Assembly (NCBI RefSeq): GCF_009727155.1
Contig: NZ_WNWM01000002.1
Coordinates: 5,394,001-5,458,000, forward strand
Reading direction: 5' to 3'
Length of the DNA stretch: 64,000 nt
Origin: Pseudoduganella dura
GTDB lineage: Bacteria; Pseudomonadota; Gammaproteobacteria; Burkholderiales; Burkholderiaceae_D
The notes beneath the pieces were generated by a model that did not search any database, was not told where the DNA came from, and worked only from the letters and a program-made list of their open reading frames with translations. Positions 30,240-41,413 of this stretch are shown here, piece after piece (position 1 is the first letter of the stretch; each line of letters opens with the position of its first letter). A program made the position numbers and the translations under genes.

Positions 30240-31436
30240 ATGCTGAGAACGCATCGCATCGCGCTGCTTTTCAACGCCAACAAGATTTTCGACCGTGAAG
30301 TCATCACCGGCATCGCCGGCTACCTGGCCAGCACCCGCACCGCGTGGGACCTGTTCCTGGAAGAGGACTTCCGGCTGCGCCTGTCCGGCATCGACGGCTG
30401 GCAGGGCGACGGCATCATCGCCGACTTCGACGATCCGCACGTTGCCAGCGCGCTCGCCTCGGCGCGCGTGCCGCTGGTGGCCGTCGGCGGATCGTACGAG
30501 AACCAGGCCGACTACCCGGCCGGCGTGCCGTACGTGGCGACCGACAATTTCAAGCTGATCAAGCTCGCCTACGACCACCTGATCGAGGCCGGCCTGCGCA
30601 ACATCGCCTGTTTCAGCCTGCCCGAGGCGCAGGAAAACCGCTGGGCCCAGGAGCGAGAAAAGGCGTACAGCAGGCTGCTGCTGCGCGACAAGCTGCAGCC
30701 CGAGATCTACCGCGGCCGCGCCACCAGCGCGCAGCACTGGAGCGAAGCGGTGGAGCAGCAGATCGCCTGGCTGCACAGCCTGCCCAAGCCGGTCGGCATC
30801 ATCGCCGTGACGGATGCGCGGGCGCGCCAGCTGATGCAGGCCTGCGCGCTGGCCGGCATCGAAGTGCCCGAGCAGGTGGCCGTGATCGGCATCGACAACG
30901 ATCCGCTGGCGCGCATGCTCACGCGCATTCCGATGAGTTCCGTGATCCAGGGCGCGCAGGAGATGGGCCGCACCGCGGCGCACCTGCTGGACCAGATGCT
31001 GCATGGCGTGCGCCTGCCCGATACACGCATCCTGGTGCCGCCATCGGGCATCAACGTGCTCGCCTCCAGCAAACACGAAGCGGGCAAGCACCCGCACGTG
31101 ATGCGCGCGCGCCATTTCATCCGCCAGTACGCGTGCCAGGGCATCAAGACCGACCAGGTGGCCGAATACGTGGGCATTTCGCGCTCGTCGCTGGAGGCGC
31201 ACTTCCGCGCGGAGCTGGGCCGCAGCGTGCATGACGAGATCCTCCGGCTGCGCCTGGAAGCGGCCACCGGCTACCTGGCGCGCGGCGGCTGCAACCTGAC
31301 GGACGTGGCGATCCGCTGCGGCTTCACGTCCAGCCAGTACATGCACTCCGTGTTCAAGCGGGAGCTCGGCTGCACGCCGCGCGCCTGGCAGGAACGCCAG
31401 CGCGGCGCCGAGGCGGCCGGCGACCTGCAGGGATGA
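30240..31436 (+). CDS. XylR-type regulator: LacI-like sensor plus AraC DNA-binding domain
   Basis: The 398-residue protein has a periplasmic-binding-protein-like sensor (IALLFNANKIFDREVITGI, then VPLVAVGGSYEN and VAVIGIDNDPLARM). A C-terminal AraC-type double helix-turn-helix follows (VAEYVGISRSSLEAHF and LTDVAIRCGFTSSQYMHSVF). This is the layout of E. coli XylR, a xylose-responsive activator. The ATG at 30240 has GGGGAG upstream; a longer frame to 30138 lacks one. Its stop overlaps the mutarotase start (ATGA). Sitting at the head of the xyloglucan locus, it is the likely sensor of xylose or another released sugar. Confidence 0.9.
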   Translation: MLRTHRIALLFNANKIFDREVITGIAGYLASTRTAWDLFLEEDFRLRLSGIDGWQGDGIIADFDDPHVASALASARVPLVAVGGSYENQADYPAGVPYVATDNFKLIKLAYDHLIEAGLRNIACFSLPEAQENRWAQEREKAYSRLLLRDKLQPEIYRGRATSAQHWSEAVEQQIAWLHSLPKPVGIIAVTDARARQLMQACALAGIEVPEQVAVIGIDNDPLARMLTRIPMSSVIQGAQEMGRTAAHLLDQMLHGVRLPDTRILVPPSGINVLASSKHEAGKHPHVMRARHFIRQYACQGIKTDQVAEYVGISRSSLEAHFRAELGRSVHDEILRLRLEAATGYLARGGCNLTDVAIRCGFTSSQYMHSVFKRELGCTPRAWQERQRGAEAAGDLQG

Positions 31437-32485
31437 AGATCATGCCCATGATCGCCGCCTCCAGCGCCACGGCCCGGCAATTCACGCTGACGAACGCGTT
31501 CGGCATGCGCGTGACGATCAGCGAGCGCGGCGCGGCGCTGGTTTCCTGGCTGGCGCCGGACCGCTACGGCCGCATGGCCGACATCCTGCTCGGCTACCCG
31601 GACCACGAGCAGCTGCGCCTGAACGGCAAGCTGCATAACGCCTGGTTCGGCGCGATCATCGGCCGCTGGGCCAACCGCATCGCGCACGGCCGCTTCATGC
31701 TCGACGGCCGGGTGGTGCAGGCCGACGTCAACGATCGCGGCAACCTGCTGCATGGCGGCGAAGCCGGCTTCCATGCGGCGCACTGGGAGGGCGAGCTGGC
31801 GCACGGCGGGCTGGCGCTGTCGTATGTCTCGCCGGACGGGCAGGGCGGCTTTCCCGGCACGCTGGCCGTGCAGGTGTTCTACCAGCTCGACGACGACGGC
31901 AGCCTGTCGATCGAATACCAGGCCACGTGCGACGCGCCCACGCCGGTCAACCTCACGTCGCATCCGTGCTTCAACCTGAACGGCGGCAGCGCCGACGTGG
32001 GCGACCACATGCTGCGCATCGACGCCGACGATTACCTCGTCACCGACGCGGTCGGCATCCCGGTGCGCCGCGCCAGCGTGGCCGGCACGCCGTTCGACTT
32101 CCGCCAGCCGGCCGCGATCGGACCGCGCATGCGCTGGCCCGAACCGCAGATCGGCATGGCCGGCGGCTTCGATCACTGCTATTGCCTGCCATCGGACCCC
32201 CGCGAGCCGCGGCGCCTGCGCAATGTGGCGTGCGTCGTCGATCCCGGTTCCGGGCGCCAGCTGGACGTGTCGACCACCGAGGCGGGCCTGCAGTTTTACA
32301 GCGGCAATGGCCTGACAGGCATCCGCGGCCGCAACGATGTGACATATTCGCGACACGACGGCTTTTGCCTGGAAGCCGGCGCCTACCCCGACCAGCTGAA
32401 CCATAAAAGCGCGGCTGCCGTGATTCTGCGCCCCGGGCAGGTGTACCGGCAAACCACGGTCTACCGGGTATCGCTGCAAACGTGA
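31433..32485 (+). CDS. galM: Aldose 1-epimerase (galactose mutarotase)
   Basis: The 350-residue protein has the expected mutarotase blocks: GRWANRIAHGRF, NLLHGGEAGFH, TSHPCFNLNGG (acid histidine), GGFDHCYCLP, FYSGNGLTGIRG and CLEAGAYPDQLNH (the catalytic-base glutamate). It interconverts alpha and beta anomers of aldoses and is probably cytoplasmic, as no signal peptide is visible. It is translationally coupled to the XylR-type regulator and lies directly upstream of the xyloglucan enzyme operon, where it would process freed galactose, glucose or xylose. Confidence 0.92.
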   Translation: MKIMPMIAASSATARQFTLTNAFGMRVTISERGAALVSWLAPDRYGRMADILLGYPDHEQLRLNGKLHNAWFGAIIGRWANRIAHGRFMLDGRVVQADVNDRGNLLHGGEAGFHAAHWEGELAHGGLALSYVSPDGQGGFPGTLAVQVFYQLDDDGSLSIEYQATCDAPTPVNLTSHPCFNLNGGSADVGDHMLRIDADDYLVTDAVGIPVRRASVAGTPFDFRQPAAIGPRMRWPEPQIGMAGGFDHCYCLPSDPREPRRLRNVACVVDPGSGRQLDVSTTEAGLQFYSGNGLTGIRGRNDVTYSRHDGFCLEAGAYPDQLNHKSAAAVILRPGQVYRQTTVYRVSLQT

Positions 32486-32488
32486 AAT

Positions 32489-32509
32489 TTCGTTCACCAC
32501 GCTGGTGAA
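32489..32509 (+). promoter_or_regulatory. Candidate operator of the xyloglucan operon
   Basis: TTCACCACGCTGGTGAA is a perfect 7-3-7 dyad (32493-32509) preceded by TTCG. It starts 4 bp after the mutarotase stop and 84 bp before the SGNH-GH74 gene. No T tract follows, so it is more likely an operator than a terminator. A related site lies before the regulator. Confidence 0.5.
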
Positions 32510-32576
32510 TTTCGTAATTGATGTGTGTTACCGTCCACGTCCAGAATCGCTGCAATAACCATAACGACGAGACGAC

Positions 32577-35500
32577 ATGCGCCAATCCCTTCAGCCGCTG
32601 TTGCTGGCATCACTGCTGGCGGGCGCTTCCGCATACGCGGCGGCGGCCGGCGCGGCCGCGCCCGGCCAGCTCTCGCTCTTCAAGAACGGTCCGGGCGCCG
32701 GCTGGCAGGTGCTGGTCGCCGATCCGGACAGCGCGGTGCCGCTGGCCGGCGCCGGCACGGTCGTGCCGAAGAACGCCAAGCTGCCGAACGCCTTCGTGCG
32801 CGGCAGCAACGGCAAGGTCGCGGGCCGCGATGCCGTCACGCTCGCATGGCGCGACACCTGGTATGCCAGCCTGCGTTTCCAGGGCGCGAAGCAGGACCTG
32901 CGCCCGTACCTGGCCAGCGGCGTCGTCGCGTTCGACCTGAACGTGCGCGAACTGGGCAAGGGCGGCATCGACTTCAAGCTCGATTGCGGCGAAGGCTGCG
33001 AGCGCAAGGTGCCGTACGTGCTGGCCGGCCGCGCCGCTGCGGGGCAGGGCTGGAAGCCGGTTTCGATCGCCCTGGCGTGTTTCTACCGCGACGGCGATTT
33101 TTTTGAAACGGTCATGAAACCGTTTTCAGTGGAAGCGACGGGGCAGGGCGAGGTGGCTGTCGCCAACGTGCGCATCCTGAAATCGGGCACGCCGAACACG
33201 GCCTGCCCGGACTACAGAACGCAGTCCGTCACGCCCGAACCGCTGAACGAATCGTGGGCCATCGACTGGTGGATGGCGCGGCACGAACAGAAGGTGAAGG
33301 ACAACGCGGAACGCCGCGCCGCCGGTACGCCGCCCCAGCTGGTGTTCCTCGGCGATTCGATCACCGAGGGCTGGGCGAAGGACGGCAAGGACGAATTCGC
33401 GCGGCGCTATGCCCGCTACAACCCCATCAACCTGGGCTTCGGCGGCGACCGCACCGAGAACATCCTGTACCGCCTGCAGCACGGCGAAGTCGACGGCATC
33501 GACCCGAAGGTGGTGGTGCTGATGGCCGGCACCAACAACACCGGCAGCCGGCAGGAAGACCCGGCCACCACGGCGGCCGGGCTGCGCCGCGTCATCGACG
33601 AGCTGCAGGGGCGCGTGCCGCGCGCGAAGATCCTGCTGCTGGGCGTGTTCCCGCGCGACGCGGCGGACAGCCGGTCGCGCCGCATCAACACCGCGATCAA
33701 CGAACGCATCGCGAAGTTCGCCGACAACCGCCGCGTGTTCTTCGCCGACATCGGCAGCGCCTTCCTCGACGAGGCGGGCACGCTGTCGAAGGACATCATG
33801 CCGGACCTGCTGCACCCGAACGCGCGCGGCTACGAAATCTGGGGCAAGGCGATGGACCCGATCCTGCAGCCGCTGCTGACCGGCTACACGTGGGACAGCG
33901 TGGCGATCGGCGGCGGCGGCTTCGTGTCGGCGGTGCTGCCGAGCGCGGCCGAGCAGGGCATGGTGTATGCCCGCACCGATGTCGGCGGCGCCTATCGATG
34001 GACAGGCGACAGGTGGGTGCCGTTGCTGGACTGGGTGTCCGAAGACCAGACCGGCCTGCTGGGCGTGGACTCGCTGGCCAGCGACCCGCGCGACGCGTCG
34101 AAGGTCTACCTGCTGGCCGGCATCGCCTACCACAACGGCGGCCGCACGGCGGTCCTGCGCTCGCACGACTACGGCAAGACGTTCGCGGTGACCGACGTGA
34201 CCGCGCAATTCAAGACCCACGGCAATGGCGCGGGCCGCAACAACGGCGAACGGCTGGCCGTCGACCCCGGTGCCGGCAACGTGCTGTACGTGGGCACGCG
34301 CGCCGATGGCCTGTTCCGCAGCGACGACTTCGGCGCCACGTGGAAACGCCTGCCGGGACTGGACGTGACAAGCACGCCGAACGGCGCCGGCATCGCCTTC
34401 GTGGTGCCCGATCCGGCCAGCGTGAAAGAGGGCGCCGCCGGCACCGCGCAGCGCCTGTTCGTCGGCGTGTCGCGTCCCGGCACGAATTTGTTCCGCAGCG
34501 ACGACGGCGGCGCGACCTTCACGCCGATGGATGCCACGCCGGACGGCCTGATGCCGCAGCGCGCCGCGCTCGACGGCGCCGGCCACCTGTACGTGACGTT
34601 CGCCAACGGCGCCGGCCCGCACCCGCGCGGCGCCGAGCCGATGGACAAGGGCGCCGTGCGCAAGTACGGCATCGCCGCCCGCTCCGGCCAGGACGTGACG
34701 CCGAAGCCGGGCATGCCGGCCGCGTACTCGGGCATCAGCATCGACCGCAACGATCCGCGCCGCCTGCTCGCTTCCACGATCAGCCTTTATGCGCCGCAGG
34801 GGAAGAACAAAGGGGACGCCAAGGGCGACCGCCTGTTCCTGTCCACCGACGGCGGCGCCACGTGGACGGACCTGGTCGCGCGCGGCTTCGGGATGGACCG
34901 CGCCGGCGTGGCATGGGTCAAGGGCCATGCGATCCACTGGGCCAGCACCATCGCCTTCGATCCTTTCGACGCGCGCACCGCGTGGGTCACGTCCGGCAAC
35001 GGCGTCTTCAAGTCGTCGAACCTGGATGCCGTGCCGACGGTCTGGCGCTTCGATGTCAGGGGCATCGAGGAAACGGTGCCGCTGGGCCTCGTCAGCCGCG
35101 CCGGCGCGCCGCTGGTGTCGACCATCGGCGACTACGACGGGTTCGTGCACACGGATCTGAAGCAGTATGGCCGCATCCACGAGCCGCAGATGGGCACCAC
35201 GTTCGGCCTGGCCTCCGCCGGCGCGCAGCCCCAGGTGCTGGCACGGGCGGGAAAATCGATCTACGTGACGCGCGACGGCGGCGCCACGTGGCGCAAGGCG
35301 CGCGGCATGAACGGCACCAAGGGCCAGCTGGCGCTGTCGGCGGACGGCAAGGTGTTGCTGCACAGCCCCGAGCTCGGCAAGGGTGAGTCGCGCGTGACTT
35401 TCATTTCGATGGACGACGGCGACACCTGGTCGCCCGCGAAAGGCATCGAAGGCGCGCGCCCGGTGGCCGACACGGTCGATGCGAAGCGCTTCTATGCCTA

Positions 35501-35957
35501 CCAGGGCGGCGCCTTCCTCGTCAGCACCGATGCCGGCCGCACGTTCGGCACCACGGCGCAACTGCCCAGGGATGGTTCGGACGTCGTGCGCGCCGTGCCG
35601 GGCCGTGCCGGCGACGTGTGGGTCGCGCTGAAGGACGGCGGACTGGCCCGCTCGACGGATGCGGGCGCCACCTTCGCGATATCGAAGGACGTGACGTATG
35701 CCGGCGCGGTCGGCTTCGGCAAGGCCGAAAGGGAAGGCGGCTATCCCGCGGTCTACCTGTGGGGCACGGTGGACGGCCTGCGCGGCATCTGGCGTTCGAC
35801 GGACGAGGGCCGCGGCTGGGTGCGCATCAACGACGACGCGCACCAGTACGGCGGCCCGGGCGACGGGCGTTTCATCAGCGGCGACATGAACGTGTACGGC
35901 CGCGTCTACATGAGCACTGCCGGCCGCGGCATCGTCTACGGGGAGATCGCGCAATGA
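32577..35957 (+). CDS. Secreted fusion: carbohydrate-binding-like domain, SGNH esterase, GH74 xyloglucanase
   Basis: The 1126-residue protein has a signal peptide ([19 protein letters not shown]). Residues about 30-210 form a beta-sandwich resembling the ExoP/GH3-associated galactose-binding domain ([35 protein letters not shown]). Residues about 250-430 are an SGNH hydrolase: nucleophile Ser261 in [27 protein letters not shown] and [14 protein letters not shown]. From about residue 436, [15 protein letters not shown] and [12 protein letters not shown] open a GH74 domain (Asp468 is probably catalytic) with repeated Asp-box blades to the end. GH74 enzymes cut xyloglucan backbones; the esterase probably removes acetyl groups. 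It is the first gene of the operon. Confidence 0.9.
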   Translation: MRQSLQPLLLASLLAGASAYAAAAGAAAPGQLSLFKNGPGAGWQVLVADPDSAVPLAGAGTVVPKNAKLPNAFVRGSNGKVAGRDAVTLAWRDTWYASLRFQGAKQDLRPYLASGVVAFDLNVRELGKGGIDFKLDCGEGCERKVPYVLAGRAAAGQGWKPVSIALACFYRDGDFFETVMKPFSVEATGQGEVAVANVRILKSGTPNTACPDYRTQSVTPEPLNESWAIDWWMARHEQKVKDNAERRAAGTPPQLVFLGDSITEGWAKDGKDEFARRYARYNPINLGFGGDRTENILYRLQHGEVDGIDPKVVVLMAGTNNTGSRQEDPATTAAGLRRVIDELQGRVPRAKILLLGVFPRDAADSRSRRINTAINERIAKFADNRRVFFADIGSAFLDEAGTLSKDIMPDLLHPNARGYEIWGKAMDPILQPLLTGYTWDSVAIGGGGFVSAVLPSAAEQGMVYARTDVGGAYRWTGDRWVPLLDWVSEDQTGLLGVDSLASDPRDASKVYLLAGIAYHNGGRTAVLRSHDYGKTFAVTDVTAQFKTHGNGAGRNNGERLAVDPGAGNVLYVGTRADGLFRSDDFGATWKRLPGLDVTSTPNGAGIAFVVPDPASVKEGAAGTAQRLFVGVSRPGTNLFRSDDGGATFTPMDATPDGLMPQRAALDGAGHLYVTFANGAGPHPRGAEPMDKGAVRKYGIAARSGQDVTPKPGMPAAYSGISIDRNDPRRLLASTISLYAPQGKNKGDAKGDRLFLSTDGGATWTDLVARGFGMDRAGVAWVKGHAIHWASTIAFDPFDARTAWVTSGNGVFKSSNLDAVPTVWRFDVRGIEETVPLGLVSRAGAPLVSTIGDYDGFVHTDLKQYGRIHEPQMGTTFGLASAGAQPQVLARAGKSIYVTRDGGATWRKARGMNGTKGQLALSADGKVLLHSPELGKGESRVTFISMDDGDTWSPAKGIEGARPVADTVDAKRFYAYQGGAFLVSTDAGRTFGTTAQLPRDGSDVVRAVPGRAGDVWVALKDGGLARSTDAGATFAISKDVTYAGAVGFGKAEREGGYPAVYLWGTVDGLRGIWRSTDEGRGWVRINDDAHQYGGPGDGRFISGDMNVYGRVYMSTAGRGIVYGEIAQ

Positions 35958-38317
35958 TCCGGACAGTCTTCACGGCGGTGCTGTGGGCGGCATCGGCGGC
36001 CCAGGCCGCGCCCGACCTGGTGCTGCGCTACGACCGCCCGGCCGCCGACACGGCGGACGGCTGGGAACGCGAGGCGCTGCCGGTCGGCAATGGCCGCATC
36101 GGCGCGATGGTGTTCGGCCAGCCCGGCCGCGAGCACCTGCAGTTCAACGACATCACCTTGTGGACGGGCGATGCGAAATCGATGGGCGCGTTCCAGCCGT
36201 TCGGCGACCTGTTCGTCGACCTGCCGGGCCACGCCGCCGCCACGGACTACGCGCGCACGCTCGACCTGTCGCGCGGCCTGCACAAGGTGACCTACGTGCA
36301 CAACGGCGTGCGCTACCAGCGCGAAACGATCGCCAGCCACCCGGCGGACGTGATCGTGGTGCGCCTCACCGCGGACCGGCCCGGCGCCTATAGCGGCGTG
36401 GTGCGGCTGACCGACCAGCATGGCGCGCACGTCAACGCCTACGGCAACCGCATCCGCGCCACCGGCTCGCTGGCAGGCTTCGTGGTACCGCGCGAGCGGG
36501 GCAATCAGTGGACGCCGGCGCAGCAGCCGCTGACATCGAACGCGATGGACTACGCCGCGCAGGTGCAGGTCGTCAACGAAGGCGGCAAGGTGACGATGGA
36601 AGGCGATGCCGTGCGCTTCGAGAACGCCGATGCGATCACGCTCGTCCTCGGCGCCGGCACCAGCTACGCGCGCGATGGTGCCGCCGCTTTCCAGGGCACA
36701 CACCCGCTGGCCCGCGTGTCCGGCCAGGTGACACGCTCGGCGGCACGGCCGTGGAGCGTTTTGCAGGGCGAACACGAAAACGATTTCATAAGCCTGTTCG
36801 GCCGGTTGAAACTCGACGTCGACACGGGATGGGACGGCAAGGTCGCGGAGGAGCGCCGGGCATTGACGACAGACCGCCGCCTGGTGGTCTACACGAAAGA
36901 GGGCAACGATCCGGAACTGGAAGCGCAGGTGTTCCAGTACGGCCGCTACCTGCTGATCGGCAGCTCGCGCGGCCCGCTGCCGGCCAACCTGCAGGGCCTG
37001 TGGAACAACAGCCTCACGCCGCCTTGGAATGCGGATTACCACACCAACATCAATATCCAGATGAACTACTGGCCGGCGGAAACGGCCAACCTGTCCGAGC
37101 TGGCGGAACCGCTGTTCGGCTTCGTCGAATCGATGGTGCCGTCGTACCGCCGGCTGGTGGCCGAGAGCGCGGCGAACCCGTCGCGCGACGCCGAGGATGG
37201 GCAGGTCGTCGAAACCTTCCTGCGCAAGGACGGCAAGCCGGTGCGCGGCTGGACGGTTCGTACCGAAACGAACCCGTTCGGCTACATGCAGTGGAAGTGG
37301 AACAAGACGGCCAACGCCTGGTATGCGCAGCACTTCTGGGAACACTACGCGTTCACGCGCAACAGGGCTTTCCTGAAAAAGACCGCCTACCCGCTGCTGA
37401 AGGAAGTGAGCCAGTTCTGGCTCGACTACCTGAAGGAGCTGCCAGATGGAAAGCTCGTGGCGCCGAACGGCTGGTCGCCGGAACACGGCCCGGTCGAGGA
37501 TGGCGTGTCGTACGACCAGCAGATCGTGTGGGACCTGTTCCAGAATACCGTCGACGCCGCGCGCGAGCTGGGCACCGACGCGGCATTTGCCCGCCAGGTC
37601 GCGGCTGCGCGCGACCGCCTGGCCGCGCCGAAAGTCGGCAGCTGGGGCCAGCTGCTCGAATGGATGGAAGAGAAAAAGGACCCGGTGCTCGATACGCCGT
37701 CTGATAATCACCGCCACGTGTCGCACCTGTTCGGCGTGTTCCCGGGCCGCCAGATCACGCCGCAGCGTTCGCCGAAGCTGGCCGAAGCGGCGCGCGTGTC
37801 GCTGGCCGCGCGTGGCGACGCCGGCACCGGCTGGTCGATGGCCTGGAAGGCCGCGTTCTGGGCCCGGCTGGGCGACGGCGACAGGGCCCATGCGATGCTG
37901 CGCGGCGTGATCGCGACGCCGGGCGCACGGGCCGTCGAGCACAAGCCCGGCACCGAGGAAAACACGGCCGGCGGCATGTATCCGAACCTGCTGGACGCGC
38001 ACCCGCCGTTCCAGATCGACGGCAATTTCGGCACCACCGCGGCGATCTGCGAGATGCTGCTGCAATCGCACGACGGCGCGCTGCACCTGCTGCCGGCCCT
38101 GCCGGCCGCGTGGCGCAGCGGAAAAGTGGCGGGCCTGCGCGCGCGGGGCGGCTATGAAGTGGACATCGCGTGGCGCGACGGGCAGCTGACGTCGGCCACC
38201 ATCAGGGCAAGACCGGGCAACGGGGCCGGCACCGTGCAAGTGCGCGCGGGTGCGAAGACCGTAATGCTGAAACTGAACCAGGGTGAGGCAAGGGAACTGG
38301 GCGCGGACCTGCGCTGA
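35954..38317 (+). CDS. GH95 alpha-L-fucosidase (or alpha-L-galactosidase)
   Basis: The 787-residue protein has a signal peptide ([17 protein letters not shown]). The GH95 N-terminal domain shows [33 protein letters not shown] and [18 protein letters not shown]. The (alpha/alpha)6 barrel carries [18 protein letters not shown] with the catalytic asparagines, then [15 protein letters not shown] and [17 protein letters not shown] with the late catalytic aspartate. It removes terminal fucose from galactose in xyloglucan side chains, in the periplasm. The ATG at 35954 overlaps the previous stop by 4 bases. Alternative activity on alpha-L-galactose cannot be excluded. Confidence 0.93.
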   Translation: MIRTVFTAVLWAASAAQAAPDLVLRYDRPAADTADGWEREALPVGNGRIGAMVFGQPGREHLQFNDITLWTGDAKSMGAFQPFGDLFVDLPGHAAATDYARTLDLSRGLHKVTYVHNGVRYQRETIASHPADVIVVRLTADRPGAYSGVVRLTDQHGAHVNAYGNRIRATGSLAGFVVPRERGNQWTPAQQPLTSNAMDYAAQVQVVNEGGKVTMEGDAVRFENADAITLVLGAGTSYARDGAAAFQGTHPLARVSGQVTRSAARPWSVLQGEHENDFISLFGRLKLDVDTGWDGKVAEERRALTTDRRLVVYTKEGNDPELEAQVFQYGRYLLIGSSRGPLPANLQGLWNNSLTPPWNADYHTNINIQMNYWPAETANLSELAEPLFGFVESMVPSYRRLVAESAANPSRDAEDGQVVETFLRKDGKPVRGWTVRTETNPFGYMQWKWNKTANAWYAQHFWEHYAFTRNRAFLKKTAYPLLKEVSQFWLDYLKELPDGKLVAPNGWSPEHGPVEDGVSYDQQIVWDLFQNTVDAARELGTDAAFARQVAAARDRLAAPKVGSWGQLLEWMEEKKDPVLDTPSDNHRHVSHLFGVFPGRQITPQRSPKLAEAARVSLAARGDAGTGWSMAWKAAFWARLGDGDRAHAMLRGVIATPGARAVEHKPGTEENTAGGMYPNLLDAHPPFQIDGNFGTTAAICEMLLQSHDGALHLLPALPAAWRSGKVAGLRARGGYEVDIAWRDGQLTSATIRARPGNGAGTVQVRAGAKTVMLKLNQGEARELGADLR

Positions 38318-38385
38318 GCTGCCATGTTGCCGGCCCCCCCGGCCGGACCCGAAGCCCAAAGATTTTATTTTTCAAGGAGACGCAG

Positions 38386-41300
38386 GTGAACCAACTCAAA
38401 CTCACGGCGATCGCGCTGGCAGCAGCACAGATCGCGTTCCTGGCCGGCGCGGCGCACGCGCAGACGGCCGATAGCGCCACCCCCGCCACGGTCGTGGTGA
38501 CGGGCCAGCGCGCGTCGCTGGAAAACGCCCAGAAGATCAAGCAGAACTCGGACGAGATCGTCGATTCGATCGTGGCCGCCGATATCGGCAAGCTGCCCGA
38601 CAAATCCGTCACCGAGGTGCTGCAGCGCGTGGTCGGCGTGACGATCGACCGCACGATGTCGCGCAGCGATCCGGAACACTACTCCGTCGAAGGCTCCGGC
38701 GTATCGATCCGCGGCCTGTCGTGGGTGCGCTCGGAACTGAACGGCCGCGACTCGTTCTCGGCCAACGGCGGCCGCTCGCTGAACTTCGAGGACGTGCCGC
38801 CCGAGCTGATGGCCGGCGTGGACATCTACAAGAACCCGTCCGCCGAGCAGATCGAAGGCGGCATCGGCGGCCTGGTGAACCTGCGCACCGCGCTGCCGTT
38901 CGACTTCAAGGGCCGCAAGGTCGCGCTGTCGGCCTCCACCACGTACTCGGAACTGAAGGGCGGCAAATGGTCGCCTTCCGCATCGCTCCTGCTGTCGGAC
39001 CGCTGGAAGACGGGGATCGGCGAAGTGGGCCTGCTGATCGACCTGGCGCACTCCGAGAGCGGCACCCGCACCGACGGGTTCCAGGTCGAGCCGTACTACC
39101 CGCGCGACAATATCGTCGATGGCAGGACCGTCTGGATCCCGAAAGGCGCGCAGTGGCGCACGCTGAACTTCAACCGCGAACGCCAGGGCCTGTACGGCGC
39201 GCTGCAGTGGAAGAAGGATGCCAACCTGCGCTCCCACCTGACGTTCTTCAAGTCGAAGTACGAGATGCAATGGGATGAAAACGCGATCTTCGCCGCATCC
39301 AATCCCTACAACTTCCAGGTCAGCCGGGATGCCACGTACGGCGCCAACGGCCAGTTCCTGACCGGCACCTTCACGTCGCCGCAGGATGGCGGCATCGACT
39401 TCGGCGCCGATACCCGTATCGCCAACCGCAAGTCCGACACAACCGACATCTCGTGGAACGTGGAATGGCGCCCGACCGACAGCTGGACGCTGACCGGCGA
39501 CCTGCAGCGCATCAAGGCGAAGAGCAACGGCTTCGACTCTACCGTGGCGACCGCGATCAAGATGCAGAGCGAGACGCTCGATCTGACCGGCAGCCGGCCG
39601 AACCTGATCTTCAACGATGCCCAGCGCGCCTACCTGGCCGACCCTAGCAAATACTACTGGAACTTCACGCAGGAACACCTGGACCGGAGCGAATCCGAGT
39701 CGAAGGCGCTGAAGCTCGATGCCAAGTACACGTTCGACAACCCGGTGCTGCGCGACGTGCGCTTCGGCGTGCGCTTCACGAAGCGCGACGCCACCACCGA
39801 GCTGTCCAATCCCGATTACCACTGGGCCGCCGTCACGGCCCCATGGATGGGCACGTCGATCAGCAGCCTGGCCTACCTGTCGGATCCGCGCTTCTCCGGC
39901 AACACCCACCTGCACACGTTCGACAACTTCTACAATGGCAATGCCAGCGTGCCCAGCCTGGTGTTCCCGGACGTGTCGGTGGCCACCGGCTTCCCGCAGA
40001 GCTACGCGGCGCTGCACCAGTACTACCAGATCCTGTGCCGGGAAGCGGCGGCGAGCGCGGGTACCGCGCCGAACTGCAATGCATGGACGCCTGCCGCCTT
40101 CGGCAACAACCCGTCCGGCATCAACGAACAGTCGGAAAAGACCAAGGCGTTCTATACGCAGCTGCGCTTCGGCTGGGATGACCTGAAGATGCCGATCGAC
40201 GGCAACGTGGGCGTGCGCTACGTGAAGACGGAAATGGATGCCAACGGCTACACGGTGTTCAACAATACCAGCGCCATCGTCAATCCGCCACAGACGCTGA
40301 GCGGCGTGCCGATCCCGAACATCCCGGCCTACTCGGCCGCGCGGAGCTACGACAATTCGTACAGCAACGTGCTGCCGAGCCTGAACCTGCGCCTGAAGGC
40401 CCGCGACGACCTGCAGTTCCGCTTCGCACTGGCCCGCGCCATATCCCGTCCGGACTTTTCGCAGCTGCAGGGCTACACGACGCTGTCGCAGTCGACGGAT
40501 ACGACGACGACCATCTTCCCGAACCGGCCGTCCAACACCAACGTCAACGCCGTGAACCAGACCGGCGAAGGCAAGGGCAATCCGATGCTGCGGCCGATCA
40601 AATCGGACCAGCTGGACCTCACGGGCGAGTGGTACTTCGGCAAATCGAGCTCGATCACGATGGCGATGTTCCACAAGCGCCTGAAGGACATCATCGTCAA
40701 CCAGACGTACCAGTACCCGATCCCGGACGTGAACGGCCAGATGTACAACTTCAACGTCACGGCACCGGTGAACGGCGCCACCGGCCGGGCCACCGGCTTC
40801 GAGGTCGCCTACCAGCAGTACTTCGACAAGCTGCCGGGCGCCTGGGCCGGCCTCGGCGTGCAGGCCAACTACACGTACGTGGACAGCAACACGAAACTGT
40901 CCAACAGCACGTTCACCGCTTACTGCAGCGGTGGCAACGACGCCGCCAACGTCAACCTGAACCAGAACGGTTGCGACACCAACGGCCAGTCGTTCGGCAA
41001 CCTGCCGCTGCAATACCTGTCGAAGAACGCCTACAACCTGGCGCTGCTGTACGACTACGGCAAGTGGTCGGCACGCGCGGCATGGAGCTGGCGCTCGAAG
41101 AACCTGCAGGGCGTGAACGTGAACGGCACGCGCGGCGGCGACGGCACGGACACCAATCCGAACAGCGCCACGCGCGGCGCCACCAACATCGGCTGGGCAC
41201 TGCCGACGTGGGCGGACGACTACGGCCAGCTGGACGCTTCCGTGTCGTACCAGTTCAACGAGCGCGTGCAGGTTGTCGTCGACGGCTCGAACCTGACCGA

Positions 41301-41403
41301 CTCGACGTACAAGCAGCTGATGCAGCAGGGCATCGGCATGATGGGGCGCGCCTGGTTCAAATCGGGCCCGCGCTACTCCGCGAAGCTGAACTACTCGTTC
41401 TGA
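38386..41403 (+). CDS. TonB-dependent receptor for xyloglucan oligosaccharides (predicted)
   Basis: The 1005-residue receptor starts at a GTG with AAGGAGA upstream. It has a signal peptide (LTAIALAAAQIAFLAGAAHAQ) and ATVVVTGQRASLE as TonB box. The plug is of the carbohydrate-TBDR type (ADIGKLPDKSVTEVLQRVVG, SIRGLSWVRSELNGRDSF, IYKNPSAEQIEGGIGGLV), with a barrel ending SAKLNYSF. It is unlike the region I receptors. Lying between GH95 and GH35, it very probably imports xyloglucan oligosaccharides released outside by the GH74 fusion. This assignment rests on context. Confidence 0.92.
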   Translation: MNQLKLTAIALAAAQIAFLAGAAHAQTADSATPATVVVTGQRASLENAQKIKQNSDEIVDSIVAADIGKLPDKSVTEVLQRVVGVTIDRTMSRSDPEHYSVEGSGVSIRGLSWVRSELNGRDSFSANGGRSLNFEDVPPELMAGVDIYKNPSAEQIEGGIGGLVNLRTALPFDFKGRKVALSASTTYSELKGGKWSPSASLLLSDRWKTGIGEVGLLIDLAHSESGTRTDGFQVEPYYPRDNIVDGRTVWIPKGAQWRTLNFNRERQGLYGALQWKKDANLRSHLTFFKSKYEMQWDENAIFAASNPYNFQVSRDATYGANGQFLTGTFTSPQDGGIDFGADTRIANRKSDTTDISWNVEWRPTDSWTLTGDLQRIKAKSNGFDSTVATAIKMQSETLDLTGSRPNLIFNDAQRAYLADPSKYYWNFTQEHLDRSESESKALKLDAKYTFDNPVLRDVRFGVRFTKRDATTELSNPDYHWAAVTAPWMGTSISSLAYLSDPRFSGNTHLHTFDNFYNGNASVPSLVFPDVSVATGFPQSYAALHQYYQILCREAAASAGTAPNCNAWTPAAFGNNPSGINEQSEKTKAFYTQLRFGWDDLKMPIDGNVGVRYVKTEMDANGYTVFNNTSAIVNPPQTLSGVPIPNIPAYSAARSYDNSYSNVLPSLNLRLKARDDLQFRFALARAISRPDFSQLQGYTTLSQSTDTTTTIFPNRPSNTNVNAVNQTGEGKGNPMLRPIKSDQLDLTGEWYFGKSSSITMAMFHKRLKDIIVNQTYQYPIPDVNGQMYNFNVTAPVNGATGRATGFEVAYQQYFDKLPGAWAGLGVQANYTYVDSNTKLSNSTFTAYCSGGNDAANVNLNQNGCDTNGQSFGNLPLQYLSKNAYNLALLYDYGKWSARAAWSWRSKNLQGVNVNGTRGGDGTDTNPNSATRGATNIGWALPTWADDYGQLDASVSYQFNERVQVVVDGSNLTDSTYKQLMQQGIGMMGRAWFKSGPRYSAKLNYSF

Positions 41404-41413
41404 CAAGGAACCC

